Shown here: one piece after another, positions 18,342 to 26,610 of the stretch
How the letters are laid out: the number at the start of each line of letters is the position of its first letter
How positions within the stretch are numbered: position 1 is the first letter of the stretch
Assembly (NCBI RefSeq): GCF_030124375.1
Contig: NZ_JASKLS010000010.1
Span: 186,001-250,000 of the forward strand
DNA: 64,000 nucleotides
Source: Sinorhizobium sp. 6-70
Lineage (GTDB): Bacteria > Pseudomonadota > Alphaproteobacteria > Rhizobiales > Rhizobiaceae
Direction: 5' to 3'
Notes under the pieces: generated by a model
What the model was told of the DNA's origin: nothing
Database searches by the model: none
What the model saw: the letters and a program-made list of their open reading frames with translations, nothing else
Program-made: the position numbers and the translations under genes

Positions 18342-18639
18342 TCTGATGGGCGGGCCCGCGATCGACCCCGAACGCGGGATCGGCCACCTGCGCCTGGCCG
18401 ATCTCGATGAGGACCAGATCCTCGGAGCGCGTTGCGCTGCATGCCAGTATAACAACTGGCTGAACCGATGGGAGATTGCCGGAAAATTCGGCAGCGGCGC
18501 TATCCTTGACGACTTGCGGCCGATGCTGCGTTGTACGCGCTGCGGAAACAAGGGCAACAACGGCTGGCGGATCGGCCGGATCAATCGAGACTCGGAGTGG
18601 GTGGATGTGCAACCGGTATCGTATCGAGGTGGAATTTGA
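18319..18639 (+). CDS. Zinc-ribbon hypothetical protein
   Basis: A 106-residue product from ATG 18319. Two CxxC pairs, RCAACQYNNW and RCTRCGNKGNNGW, are about 37 residues apart and should bind one zinc. The stretch between them (LNRWEIAGKFGSGAILDDL) is likely helical. The protein is similar in style to the CxxC proteins of this region. It overlaps the preceding interrupted gene by 23 bases and the SRAP gene by 35 bases, so it belongs to that operon. The function is unknown; nucleic-acid binding is a guess from the ribbon. Confidence 0.65.
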   Translation: MRHARGIDLMGGPAIDPERGIGHLRLADLDEDQILGARCAACQYNNWLNRWEIAGKFGSGAILDDLRPMLRCTRCGNKGNNGWRIGRINRDSEWVDVQPVSYRGGI

Positions 18640-19267
18640 CGAGCTGTGGCGCTTTGCGAAGCCACATCGGGACATGACCAACCGCGCGAACCCCACGACG
18701 GAAGTCATTCCGGACAAGCCGGGTCTGGTCATCCGCAACAGCCCCGACGGAGAGCGCGAGCTCATCAATCTCACCTGGGGCATGCCATCCCCCCCGACAG
18801 TGACGAACGGAAGGCCGGACTACGGCGTCACCAACATCCGCAATCTCGATTCTGCCCATTGGCGTGGATGGACCGGCGTCAAGAACCGCTGCATCGTCCC
18901 GTGGACGGCGTTTTGCGAATATGAGGATACCAAGCCGAAGAAGACGGCCCGTTGGTTCGCGACCGACGACAGGCAGCCCCTCGCCTTCTTCGCCGGCATC
19001 TGGACGCCTTGGAAGGGCGCACGCGGCTCGATGAAAAACCCACGCACCGGGGAGCACGAGCTGTTCGCCTTCCTTACCTGCGAGGCAAACGCGCTGGTCA
19101 AGCCAATCCACCCGAAGGCCATGCCGGTGATCCTCACGGACCCGGCAGAAATCGAACTATGGCTAACGGCGGAATGGAAGGATGCCAAACGACTACAGCG
19201 TCCCTACCCGGTCGAGCAGATGACTCTGCTGCCCGTCGAGAGCACATCGGAGCCGCTGCTGCTGTGA
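18605..19267 (+). CDS. SOS response-associated peptidase (SRAP, YedK/HMCES-like)
   Basis: SRAP proteins crosslink covalently to abasic sites in single-stranded DNA through the N-terminal cysteine and protect them. The product is 220 residues, normal for the family. Met-Cys-Asn starts the protein, so Cys2 is in place after Met removal. The conserved Asn lies in TNIRNLDSAHW, the Glu in VPWTAFCEYE, and the His in KPIHPKAMPVIL. Start ATG 18605 is fixed by the required Cys2. It is the last gene of the overlapping small-gene operon. I saw no alphaproteobacterial LexA box next to it. Confidence 0.9.
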   Translation: MCNRYRIEVEFDELWRFAKPHRDMTNRANPTTEVIPDKPGLVIRNSPDGERELINLTWGMPSPPTVTNGRPDYGVTNIRNLDSAHWRGWTGVKNRCIVPWTAFCEYEDTKPKKTARWFATDDRQPLAFFAGIWTPWKGARGSMKNPRTGEHELFAFLTCEANALVKPIHPKAMPVILTDPAEIELWLTAEWKDAKRLQRPYPVEQMTLLPVESTSEPLLL

Positions 19268-19407
19268 TAAGTCGGCAGGCAACGACATCGGCGGGTGGCT
19301 GCACTAGGCCGTCAGCAGGGCGGGACTGGCTCCCACAAACGAGGCGACCACGACACACTACCGCATGGACGGCGGGCATTTGGTGGTCGCGCTTCAGCCA
19401 AACTGCA

Positions 19408-19926
19408 TCAATAGTACGGCGAAATGCACTGCTGACGCGGCCCATAGTAGGGCTGGAATGTGTTGTCGTAGGCACTATAAGAACGGTAGCGCGAGTAGCA
19501 CCAGTCAACGTGGGCCGAGGTTGAGTTTGAGTAGGCCGGACGCGGTGGCGACGCAATCGCTCCGCCGATAATCAGTCCTGTTCCAAACGCTGCTAGTGGA
19601 TACCACCATCCGTCATTGTGCCGACGGTAGCCATGTCGATAGGATCGATAACCCCGGTAGCCATTGTAGTAGCCGTAGCGCGGACCGGCGCTGTATCGCG
19701 GGCCGCCGTACCTACCGTACCCACGCGCGTGCTTCGGGCCGCCACGGTGGCCGGGCTTGTGGTGGACCAAGTCCACGCCCTGAGCGCTCAAATCCGGCAC
19801 CGTAACCATCGAAACAGGCAGCGCCTGGGCCGGGGCTGCGCCAGCAAATGCCGTAGCAGCCGCGATTAACAATGCACCAATTTTCTTCATCAACATGACC
19901 ATACTGTTTTGCATCCGTGGATTCAT
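19408..19926 (-). CDS. BA14K family exported protein
   Basis: A 172-residue or slightly shorter product. A signal peptide (KKIGALLIAAATAFAGAAPAQA) is followed by a His/Gly/Tyr/Arg-rich low-complexity region, a hydrophobic segment (AAFGTGLIIGGAIA), and the BA14K signature HVDWCYSRYRSYSAYDNTF with GPRQQCISPYY at the end. BA14K proteins were first described in Brucella as lectin-like antigens and are typical of Rhizobiales. Several in-frame ATGs (19926, 19905, 19899, 19893) lie before the signal peptide, so the exact start is uncertain. It is convergent with the SRAP gene. Confidence 0.82.
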   Translation of the reverse strand: MNPRMQNSMVMLMKKIGALLIAAATAFAGAAPAQALPVSMVTVPDLSAQGVDLVHHKPGHRGGPKHARGYGRYGGPRYSAGPRYGYYNGYRGYRSYRHGYRRHNDGWWYPLAAFGTGLIIGGAIASPPRPAYSNSTSAHVDWCYSRYRSYSAYDNTFQPYYGPRQQCISPYY

Positions 19927-19959
19927 CGGTTCTTCGCTACCGCGCGGCCCGAGACAAGC

Positions 19960-19990
19960 AAAAGGCCCGGCGACCGACGGCCTGCCGAGC
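19960..19990 (-). terminator. Rho-independent terminator on the minus strand
   Basis: Read on the minus strand: GCTCGGC, A, GGCC, loop GTC, GGTC, GCCGGGC, C, TTTT. This is an 11-bp stem with two G-T pairs and one bulged A, followed by a T-run. It lies just after the stop of a small minus-strand frame at 19996. Confidence 0.7.
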
Positions 19991-19995
19991 CCGGG

Positions 19996-20124
19996 TTACG
20001 TTGCGTGGGACATCGGCCGCTGCGACTTCGTCCCGGTCTTGCAGGCGATGTCGCTGGTGGCCTGGTCCCTTGCGATGCCTCCTCCGTAACCGATACCGAT
20101 ATTGCCACGACAGCAAGCAGTCAC
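19996..20124 (-). CDS. Possible 42-residue small protein upstream of a terminator
   Basis: GTG 20124 opens a frame reading VTACCRGNIGIGYGGGIARD and then QATSDIACKTGTKSQRP, ending at TAA 19996-19998. Its composition looks like protein rather than chance, and a strong intrinsic terminator follows within six bases. No good ribosome site is visible and no ATG is available; a stop lies 12 codons upstream of the GTG in this frame. It could be the tail of a decayed lipoprotein or secreted-protein gene. The rest of 19927-20304 shows no other gene. Confidence 0.35.
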   Translation of the reverse strand: MTACCRGNIGIGYGGGIARDQATSDIACKTGTKSQRPMSHAT

Positions 20125-20307
20125 CCACGGACCAAAGTCCGATGCAGATGGGCAAAGGTCTTAACCGCCTTCGAGCCCGGAACCATCCATCGAGGATAGA
20201 GTTCGCCGCTCAGGGCGTGTGGAGTTTCTGGAGCTGTCTGATGAAACGTCCCTTCCAGACGGCTCAGGGACTCCGCCGCCTCGGCTTCCCGCCGAAAGGA
20301 ACGCGTG

Positions 20308-20493
20308 ATGCATGATAGAGACAATTATGGACATCCGGAACGAAGGGCATCAACTGGTCTGCCCTTGGGCATAATGCTCCTTTCGATGTTAGCGATTACT
20401 GCTTATCTCGTGGTAGGAGGCGCGCTGCTGGACGACAAGAACCAAGACATCGTGGTCTACGTCCCCCAGGCATCCGCACCAAATCCACACTGA
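20308..20493 (+). CDS. Small single-span membrane protein
   Basis: A 61-residue product starting MHDRDNYGHPERRAS, then one membrane segment (LPLGIMLLSMLAITAYLVVGG) and a short tail. GTG 20305 is an alternative start one codon earlier. GAAAGGAACGCG lies upstream. No family is recognised; small single-span proteins of this kind are common in Rhizobiales accessory regions. Confidence 0.5.
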   Translation: MHDRDNYGHPERRASTGLPLGIMLLSMLAITAYLVVGGALLDDKNQDIVVYVPQASAPNPH

Positions 20494-20602
20494 GCCAACA
20501 GAACTCTGTTGATCCGAGTCGACGCGGGAAGCGTTGTCTCGCATTCCCGTTCCGGAACAAATTAGCGTTTTATGTATTAGCTATGCGTCGTGACAGCGAC
20601 AT

Positions 20603-20654
20603 GCAGGTCCCCGCCTGCGAGACGCAGTGCCCGCGCCTCCCCCAGCGCGGGCAC
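20603..20654. other. Two adjacent hairpins before a 27-residue hydrophobic frame
   Basis: GCAGG (20603-20607) pairs with CCTGC (20614-20618). Nine bases later GTGCCCGCGC (20627-20636) pairs perfectly with GCGCGGGCAC (20645-20654) across an 8-base loop. No T-run follows. A short TCGAA/TTCGA stem comes right after. It may be a small RNA, a leader structure or a transcript-stability element; the flanking 20494-20676 holds no gene. Confidence 0.45.
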
Positions 20655-20676
20655 TCGAACGTTTCGAGGCTATCGC

Positions 20677-20760
20677 ATGCGGGAAGCATTAACTCTCTGT
20701 TTCATTTTGCTGATTCTGGCCCTCACGACGTTCACATTCGTGATGCTCGCCTTGGGCTAG
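20677..20760 (+). CDS. Possible 27-residue hydrophobic peptide
   Basis: ATG 20677 to TAG 20758-20760 encodes MREALTLCFILLILALTTF and then TFVMLALG, almost entirely one membrane span. There is no strong ribosome site. It sits 22 bases after the 10-bp hairpin. Size and composition resemble small membrane peptides, including type I toxin peptides, but that is only a resemblance. Confidence 0.3.
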   Translation: MREALTLCFILLILALTTFTFVMLALG

Positions 20761-21044
20761 GGCCGTAGGTGGGTTTCCGATCCGGCGCTGACATTAGCCT
20801 GGCACAAGCAGAGCTGCAGTGGGGGATTGGCCAAGTCCGCTGCAGCTCCGATCGCGACGTATCAATTATGTAGCTGGGGCACATTCGCCCTGTTCCATCC
20901 AAGGGAACCGCTTCGAACGTCGCTTACATCCATAGAGATAGTGAAGGCGGAAACGGGATCAAGGGCAAATCAGTGCCGCAGGCGCGCGCCGTCGCGATAG
21001 ACCCGCAGCAGATAATCACGCTTTCGTCACGACTGAGGGGGCGA

Positions 21045-21359
21045 TTACCACCTGTTGGCCTCTCGTTGGCGCTCCTCCACCGCCCTGCGCATGGCTTCTT
21101 CGCGGCCACACTCGTACTTCTCCATATAGTAGCGGATCAAAGACTGTCGGCGGCCTTCATCCATGATGGCGAAAACGTTCCTGAATTGTCGCTCGGTGCC
21201 CGATTTGGCCTTAGCTTGTCTACCGCGGCCGAGTAGCTTTGACGTCGCAAAATATACCAACAAGCCGACCAAGATCCCAACCAACAGGCCCAGGGCCGTT
21301 TCCTGATTGAGGAACTCTCTTACAGCACTCACGACCCACTCAAGCTGAGAGTCTTTCAT
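21045..21359 (-). CDS. Small single-span membrane protein, paralogue of the 16229-16504 product
   Basis: A 104-residue product from ATG 21359. It has a short N-terminal helix (KDSQLEWVVSAVREFLNQET), one membrane segment (LLVGILVGLLVYFATSKLL), and the tail ERQFRNVFAIMDEGRRQSLI then RYYMEKYECGREEAMRRAVEE. The tail is almost the same as in the 16.2 kb gene. It begins two bases after the end of the nuclease gene, so the pair is an operon. Function is unknown; its repeated pairing with anchored domain proteins suggests a partner. Confidence 0.72.
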   Translation of the reverse strand: MKDSQLEWVVSAVREFLNQETALGLLVGILVGLLVYFATSKLLGRGRQAKAKSGTERQFRNVFAIMDEGRRQSLIRYYMEKYECGREEAMRRAVEERQREANRW

Positions 21360-21361
21360 CT

Positions 21362-22096
21362 TTATCCGCACCACGACTGCTTGAAGCCAAGCCAACGGTG
21401 CGCAAGCCCCTCGTCGACGAGTTGTGCCCCGAGCGATCGGCCGCCTCGGTATACCTCGCGCAGCTTCCGACCGTATTTGTCCTCATCGCGCAGTCCGGCC
21501 TTGAGACCGAAGGAGCCGCCATTCAACAGGCTCTGCAGCCGATACTTGGCGCGCTGTCCGAGTTCCCGCTCCCCAGCACATCTGGGCTCGCTGATCTCCG
21601 GCGTATCGATATCCGAGATCCGGTACTTGATGCCGTCGAGCCAGAACGTGTCACCGTCAACGACGCACGTTGTCCGCGCGTCCGATGCGCATATGGGGAA
21701 AGATGCGGAAATGGTGTCTTCCGGCGGCACGGTTGCCCAGCCGTAGGCTCCACCTATCACGATGCCAGCCAGAGGCAACACAAACACCCAGGGGGATAAA
21801 CCCCTTCTAGCCGCTGCCGAGCGTTTGGCCGGTTTGAATTTGGTTACCGTCCCCACGGCCTCCCGCGTCGCTCGCGGCTTGCCTGCCCCTTTTGGAGGCA
21901 GGTCGCGACCAAACACGGAATTGGCGACAAGTATCGCGCAAAGTAGCACGCCGCCTATGACCAGCGCGAAGGGCGAGTGACTTCCGCCTCCACCGCCCCA
22001 TCGCCTGCGCGCCTTGGCGTCATTTGGAACCAAAAGTAGAAGTGGGCCGAGCATCAAGGCACGGCGGCTTAACCCTTGGGATGGAACGACGCTCAT
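21362..22096 (-). CDS. Membrane-anchored thermonuclease (SNase-like) family protein
   Basis: A 244-residue protein. The first ~25 residues and a segment near 42-62 (PFALVIGGVLLCAILVANSVF) are hydrophobic, and another follows near 100-122 (SPWVFVLPLAGIVIGGAYGW). The C-terminal ~115 residues form a staphylococcal-nuclease-type domain: CVVDGDTFWLDGIKYRISDID, TPEISEPRC, then DKYGRKLREVYRGGRSLG and GLAHRW. The Asp, Arg and Glu positions of the active site look present. It should lie at the membrane with the nuclease outside the cytoplasm. It forms a two-gene operon with the small membrane protein. Confidence 0.8.
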   Translation of the reverse strand: MSVVPSQGLSRRALMLGPLLLLVPNDAKARRRWGGGGGSHSPFALVIGGVLLCAILVANSVFGRDLPPKGAGKPRATREAVGTVTKFKPAKRSAAARRGLSPWVFVLPLAGIVIGGAYGWATVPPEDTISASFPICASDARTTCVVDGDTFWLDGIKYRISDIDTPEISEPRCAGERELGQRAKYRLQSLLNGGSFGLKAGLRDEDKYGRKLREVYRGGRSLGAQLVDEGLAHRWLGFKQSWCG

Positions 22097-22532
22097 CTGG
22101 TCCCCTCAAACCAAACCCTGCACAAACCCCTCTTTTGCATCGAAGCACAAAGGAGACATCAAGTCGAGTGACCGCAGATCTGCGCGCTTGAGTTGCGACG
22201 CGCGGACAAGGCTCAATGAGCACTCCGCGGTCTAGAGGGCGTAAGGATAGACCGAATTGATCAGCTCCGCCTTCGCATCCAGGTTGCGCCTCAGATGGTG
22301 CACGGGGGCACGATATGGGTGAAATCCAAGGAACGCTTGCGACGCCCCTTCTTGTCATCGGCCAACTCGCGGTCTGCAAGCAGCAACCGCCGGCAGCGCA
22401 GATTTTAGGGCCAACGCTTAACCGATCGCAAAAACGTTCGCGTTGTCGCAAGCAGCGTCACGCAGGACGTCTGTGCCTGCGGGTAGAACGGCCTGCGCTT
22501 CGCCGTCGCGAGCGGCCCACAGCGGCTAGCGG
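22097..22532. other. Intergenic stretch with no gene seen
   Basis: 436 bases lie between the start of the nuclease gene and the end of the transporter operon. I see no convincing frame, no clear terminator with a T-run, and no repeat. Confidence 0.4.
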
Positions 22533-23294
22533 TCAATGAACGATCTGCTTGAGGAAGGTCCTCGTCCGCTCGTTTGCGGGCCTGTCGAAGAAGACATCGG
22601 GCACGTTGCTTTCGACGATCGCCCCCTGATCCATGAACACGACGCGGTCGGCCACCCGCCTGGCGAACCCCATTTCGTGGGTGACGACGATCATGGTCAT
22701 CCCCTCCTCGGCAAGTGATACCATGGTGTCGAGCACCTCCTTGACCATCTCCGGATCAAGCGCCGATGTCGGTTCATCGAACAGCATCACCTTCGGTGCC
22801 ATGCAGAGCGCGCGGGCGATCGCGACGCGTTGCTGCTGTCCACCCGAGAGCTGCCCCGGAAACTTGCGCGCCTGCTCCGGGATGTGCACCCGTTCCAGAA
22901 ACTGCATCCCGCGCTCTTCCGCGACCTTGCGCGGCGTTCCGCGCGAGAGGATCTGCGGCAGAGCGCAGTTCTCGAGCACGGACAGATGCGGAAACAGGTT
23001 GAAGTGCTGGAACACCATTCCGACATCGCGCCGAATCCTGTCGATGTTCTTCAGGCTCTCGTTGAGTGTTACGCCGTTGACGATGATCTCGCCCTTCTGG
23101 TGTCCTTCGAGATGATTGACGCACCGGATGAGTGTCGATTTCCCGGAACCCGAAGGACCGCAGATCACGATCCGCTCTCCCGGCTGGACCGAAAGGCTCA
23201 CGTCCCGAAGGGCATGGTAGTTACCATACCATTTGTCCATGTTGCGAATAACGATCGCGGGCTGTTCGAACACTCGCGTTTCCTCGATGGACAT
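22533..23294 (-). CDS. aapP: Polar amino-acid ABC transporter ATP-binding protein, AapP-like
   Basis: The 253-residue ATPase energises an amino-acid importer. Walker A is GPSGSGKST, the Q-loop lies in VFQHFNLFPHLSVLEN, the ABC signature is LSGGQQQRVAIARAL, Walker B is VMLFDEPTSALDPE, and the H-loop is VTHEMGFARRVAD. The sequence is the GlnQ/AapP type. ATG 23294 overlaps the stop of the permease gene as TGATG; upstream in-frame codons inside the permease gene are not needed. It is the last gene of a five-gene operon beginning at 27807. Confidence 0.92.
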   Translation of the reverse strand: MSIEETRVFEQPAIVIRNMDKWYGNYHALRDVSLSVQPGERIVICGPSGSGKSTLIRCVNHLEGHQKGEIIVNGVTLNESLKNIDRIRRDVGMVFQHFNLFPHLSVLENCALPQILSRGTPRKVAEERGMQFLERVHIPEQARKFPGQLSGGQQQRVAIARALCMAPKVMLFDEPTSALDPEMVKEVLDTMVSLAEEGMTMIVVTHEMGFARRVADRVVFMDQGAIVESNVPDVFFDRPANERTRTFLKQIVH

Positions 23295-24403
23295 CAGCGA
23301 TAATCCTTTGCCTTCACGCGCAGTTCGAGCCAGCGCGCGTAATATGAGATACCGACGCAAATGCTGAAATAGATCACGCCGACGAACAGGTAGGCTTCCG
23401 TGTAGGGACCCGGCCAAAGCGGATCCATCGCAGCCGAGCGTCCTGCGCTCAGCATGTCGAACACGCCGACAATGATCACCAAGCTGGTGTTCTTCACCAT
23501 GACGATGGCGGTGTTGGTCAGCGGCGGGATGACCTTCTGGATTGCCTGCGGCAGCACGATGTGCCGGATCGCCTTCCAGTGCGGTATTCCGAGCGCCTGC
23601 GCGGCCTCCACCTGCCCAGGCGGGATTGCCTGCAGACCGCCTCGAAGCACCTCCGCAAGATAGGCGGCCGAGAACACCGTCAGTGCGGCGAGCGTGCGCC
23701 CGAGCTTGTCGATATCGAGTTCCGGAGGCAGCAGCAGAGGCAGCAGGATCGAGGCGACGAACAGGAGGCCGACCAACGGCAATCCTCTCACCGTTTCAAT
23801 CAAGCCGACCGAAAGCAGGCGCAGAATCGGCAAACTCGATCGTCGCCCCAGCGCCAGAAGGATCGCAAAAGGAAAGCCAAGTCCAAGGGAAAGCAGCGCC
23901 AGAAGCAGCGTCACCGGCAGTCCGCCCCATTTGGCAGTAGAAACGTGGGAAAGGCCCGCAAAGCCACCCCACATCAGGGTTAGCATCGCGCAGACGGCCG
24001 CTGCCCAGACGTATACGAGCTTCCTCCCCCAAAGTGCGGGAGACAGCGATATCAGGGTCATGCCGAGGAGCAGTGCGATGACGGTCGCCGGGCGCCACTG
24101 TTCGCCTGGGGGATAGAGGCCGAACATGATGAAGCGGAATTTCGCTTCGATAAATGCCCAGCAAGCTCCGCCGGACCTGCAGGCGGATGGATCGTCCGTA
24201 AGCCAGACGGCGTCGGTTACAGCCCATCTGAATGCCGGAAGCAAGGAGAGGATCACCGCGACCGCACCGAGCGTAAGAAGAGCGCTCAGCATATCGCCGA
24301 ACAGGACCTTCAGGATCGGCATGCGCTTTGCGGGCGGCGCTTTCCGCGGCGCGACCAGTTCGGTCGCCGCCATCGCATAGTTCATTGTTACAAGACTCGT
24401 CAT
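23294..24403 (-). CDS. aapM: Amino-acid ABC transporter permease, AapM-like
   Basis: A 369-residue inner-membrane permease with about eight membrane segments. The C-terminal third has the HAAT-family coupling loop (EVLRGGLQAIPPGQVEAAQA, then LGIPHWKAIRHIVLPQAI). The N-terminal extension of about 150 residues with extra spans is characteristic of AapM rather than of shorter HisM-type permeases. It shares a 4-base ATGA overlap with the AapQ gene upstream and a TGATG overlap with aapP. Confidence 0.9.
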   Translation of the reverse strand: MTSLVTMNYAMAATELVAPRKAPPAKRMPILKVLFGDMLSALLTLGAVAVILSLLPAFRWAVTDAVWLTDDPSACRSGGACWAFIEAKFRFIMFGLYPPGEQWRPATVIALLLGMTLISLSPALWGRKLVYVWAAAVCAMLTLMWGGFAGLSHVSTAKWGGLPVTLLLALLSLGLGFPFAILLALGRRSSLPILRLLSVGLIETVRGLPLVGLLFVASILLPLLLPPELDIDKLGRTLAALTVFSAAYLAEVLRGGLQAIPPGQVEAAQALGIPHWKAIRHIVLPQAIQKVIPPLTNTAIVMVKNTSLVIIVGVFDMLSAGRSAAMDPLWPGPYTEAYLFVGVIYFSICVGISYYARWLELRVKAKDYR

Positions 24404-25524
24404 CGGGTCACCAATGCCACGCGTGCGTTGTACCAGTTCATGAAGAACGACACAGCGATGCTGATCGTGAGGAAGACGGAGAGCAGGATGGCGATGCTTT
24501 CGATGGCCTGTCCCGTCTGGTTGATGACCGTCCCCACCACGAGACCCAGTTCAGGATATCCGACTGCCAGAGCCAACGTCGTGTTTTTCACTGTCGACAG
24601 GTATTGCGACGTCATCGGGGGAATGATGACGCGGAGCGCCTGGGGGACGATGATGCGAAACATCGTCTGCCGTTCGGACAGGCCCAAGGCCCTTCCGGCC
24701 TCCGATTGGCCACGGGAAACGGCTTCGATCCCGCCGCGGACCACCTCGCTGATGAAGACGGACGTGTAGATGATCAGGCCAAGCATCAACGCGGCGAACT
24801 CCGGGGATAGCCGCATGCCGCCGGCGAAATTGAATCCCTTGAGCTCAGGCAAGTTCACCGAGGGCTCGAGGGCGATCGTTCCAAGGATGAACATTCCCAG
24901 TGTGGTGCCAGCAGCCGAAACTCCTCTCAAAATCCATGGAAGACTCTGCCTGAACCGCCAGAAAGTCATGGCGAGTGCTGCGGACGCTACAAGAAAGGCA
25001 AACCCGTACGGTCCGAGCGAAACCGATGGAACGTAGAGTCCGCGGAGCGACAGGTAGATGCCGGGGAACGGATTGAACGCTTGCTTCGGTGCGGGCAAAA
25101 GCGTGGTGGCGAGCGCATACCAGAACAGCAGTTGAACGATCAGCGGCATGTTGCGTACGCCGCCAACAAAGGAGGCGGCCATCCCTGACGCAAGCGGGTT
25201 TCGCGCCAGACGTATCAAGGCAATGAAGAGGCCGAAGATGGTCGAGGCGACGATCGCAAGCAATGAGATTGCGGCCGTATTGGTCAGCCCCACGAGATAG
25301 GCCCAGCCGAACGTGTCGGAGGGATCATATGGCAGGACGCTCTCCGAGATCGGAAAATTCGCCTGGCGATGCAGGTATTCAAAGCCCACGTGAATGCCGC
25401 GCGCGGTCAGGTTCTCGGCGGTATTCGACCAAAGCCAGTAAAGAAGGCTGGCAAATCCAACGAGCAACAGGACTTGAAGTGCGACGCTTCGAACGTGGCG
25501 GTTGTCTAGGAGTGTCGAGAGCAT
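24400..25524 (-). CDS. aapQ: Amino-acid ABC transporter permease, AapQ-like
   Basis: A 374-residue permease partner of AapM. It starts MLSTLLDNRHVRSVALQ with an early membrane span and carries the coupling loop EVVRGGIEAVSRGQSEAGRA then LGLSERQTMFRIIVPQALR. The middle shows the extended periplasmic portion typical of AapQ. The gap to the binding-protein gene upstream is 14 bases. General L-amino-acid transporters of this type accept a broad range of amino acids in rhizobia; the actual range here is not readable. Confidence 0.9.
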   Translation of the reverse strand: MLSTLLDNRHVRSVALQVLLLVGFASLLYWLWSNTAENLTARGIHVGFEYLHRQANFPISESVLPYDPSDTFGWAYLVGLTNTAAISLLAIVASTIFGLFIALIRLARNPLASGMAASFVGGVRNMPLIVQLLFWYALATTLLPAPKQAFNPFPGIYLSLRGLYVPSVSLGPYGFAFLVASAALAMTFWRFRQSLPWILRGVSAAGTTLGMFILGTIALEPSVNLPELKGFNFAGGMRLSPEFAALMLGLIIYTSVFISEVVRGGIEAVSRGQSEAGRALGLSERQTMFRIIVPQALRVIIPPMTSQYLSTVKNTTLALAVGYPELGLVVGTVINQTGQAIESIAILLSVFLTISIAVSFFMNWYNARVALVTR

Positions 25525-25538
25525 GCCAGCCTCCGAAC

Positions 25539-26567
25539 CTATTGGAAGGCCAAGGGGAACATCAGTCCGCCGTTCGTGAAAAGCCGGTTCGCGCCGCGAT
25601 CGAGCTTCAGCGGACTGTCCTTGCCGAGGTTGCGATCGAACATCTCCCCGTAGTTGCCGAGCTTGGCGATGATGTTGGCAGCAAACTTTTCGTCGAGACC
25701 GATGGCGGCACCATTTCCCGGTTCGATCCCAAGGAAACGCTTCACGCGTGGGTCTTCCGATTTCTCCATCTCCGCGATATTGGCCTGCGTGATCCCAAGC
25801 TGCTCGCCGGCGATCAGCGCCTGGATCGACCAGTTGACGATGTCAAGCCACTGGTCGTCACCGTGACGGACCGCCGGTGTCAGCGCATCCATGAATTTGG
25901 TCGCAGGGAAGATGACGTAGTCATCGGCATTCTCGGCTTTCGTTGCTCTCAACGATGCGAGCGCTGCGGCATCGGTGATGAGGGCGTCACAACGCCCCGA
26001 GAAGAACGCCTGGCTCAACGCGGAGCTATTCTCGAACACGACCGGCGTCAGACCGAGATTGTGCTCCTTCGAGACGTCGTTTGCGACGACCTCCGTCGTG
26101 GATCCGGTCTGGACGCACACCGACGCTCCATTCATTTCCTCGACTCTCGTCACGCCAAGCGCCTTCGGCATCATGAAGCCGGTGAACTCGTAGTAGTTCG
26201 GCGTCGTGAAATTGAGCCCGTTGGCATCGCGGCGCAGGGTCCAGGTGAACGTCCGTGGGAGGATGTCGATCTCCCCGGTCTGAAGTGCCGGCACACGCTG
26301 TTGGCCGCTCAGAGGCACGAACTCCACCTTGTCCTTGTCGTTGAAGACCGCAACAGCCACAGCTCTGCAGGTCTCAACGTCAAGGCCACGCCAATAGCCC
26401 TTCTCGTCCGGAGCACCGAAACCAACCGTGCCCTGGCTCGCGGCGCATTTTAGAAAGCCGCGGGCTTTGACGGCGTCCAGCGTTGCACCTGCAAATGCCG
26501 GAGCGGATCCTGCAGCCAGACCGAAAGCGAGCGTGGTGATGCACATTCCAAGTAGTTTCGATTTCAT
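25539..26567 (-). CDS. aapJ: Periplasmic amino-acid-binding protein, AapJ-like
   Basis: The 342-residue solute-binding protein has a signal peptide (MKSKLLGMCITTLAFGLAAG...APAFA) and the family start ATLDAVKARGFLKCAASQGT, then GFGAPDEKGYWRGLDVETCR. FTWTLRRDANGLNF and VCVQTGSTTEVVANDV are typical AapJ segments. ATG 26567 has AAAGGGGAATGAA upstream. Length matches rhizobial AapJ (about 341). It follows the C-S lyase gene by 43 bases, so it is probably co-transcribed with it. Confidence 0.92.
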   Translation of the reverse strand: MKSKLLGMCITTLAFGLAAGSAPAFAGATLDAVKARGFLKCAASQGTVGFGAPDEKGYWRGLDVETCRAVAVAVFNDKDKVEFVPLSGQQRVPALQTGEIDILPRTFTWTLRRDANGLNFTTPNYYEFTGFMMPKALGVTRVEEMNGASVCVQTGSTTEVVANDVSKEHNLGLTPVVFENSSALSQAFFSGRCDALITDAAALASLRATKAENADDYVIFPATKFMDALTPAVRHGDDQWLDIVNWSIQALIAGEQLGITQANIAEMEKSEDPRVKRFLGIEPGNGAAIGLDEKFAANIIAKLGNYGEMFDRNLGKDSPLKLDRGANRLFTNGGLMFPLAFQ

Positions 26568-26610
26568 TTCATTCCCCTTTTTTTGGTTGTGAGAATTGAC
26601 AAGCCGGCCT

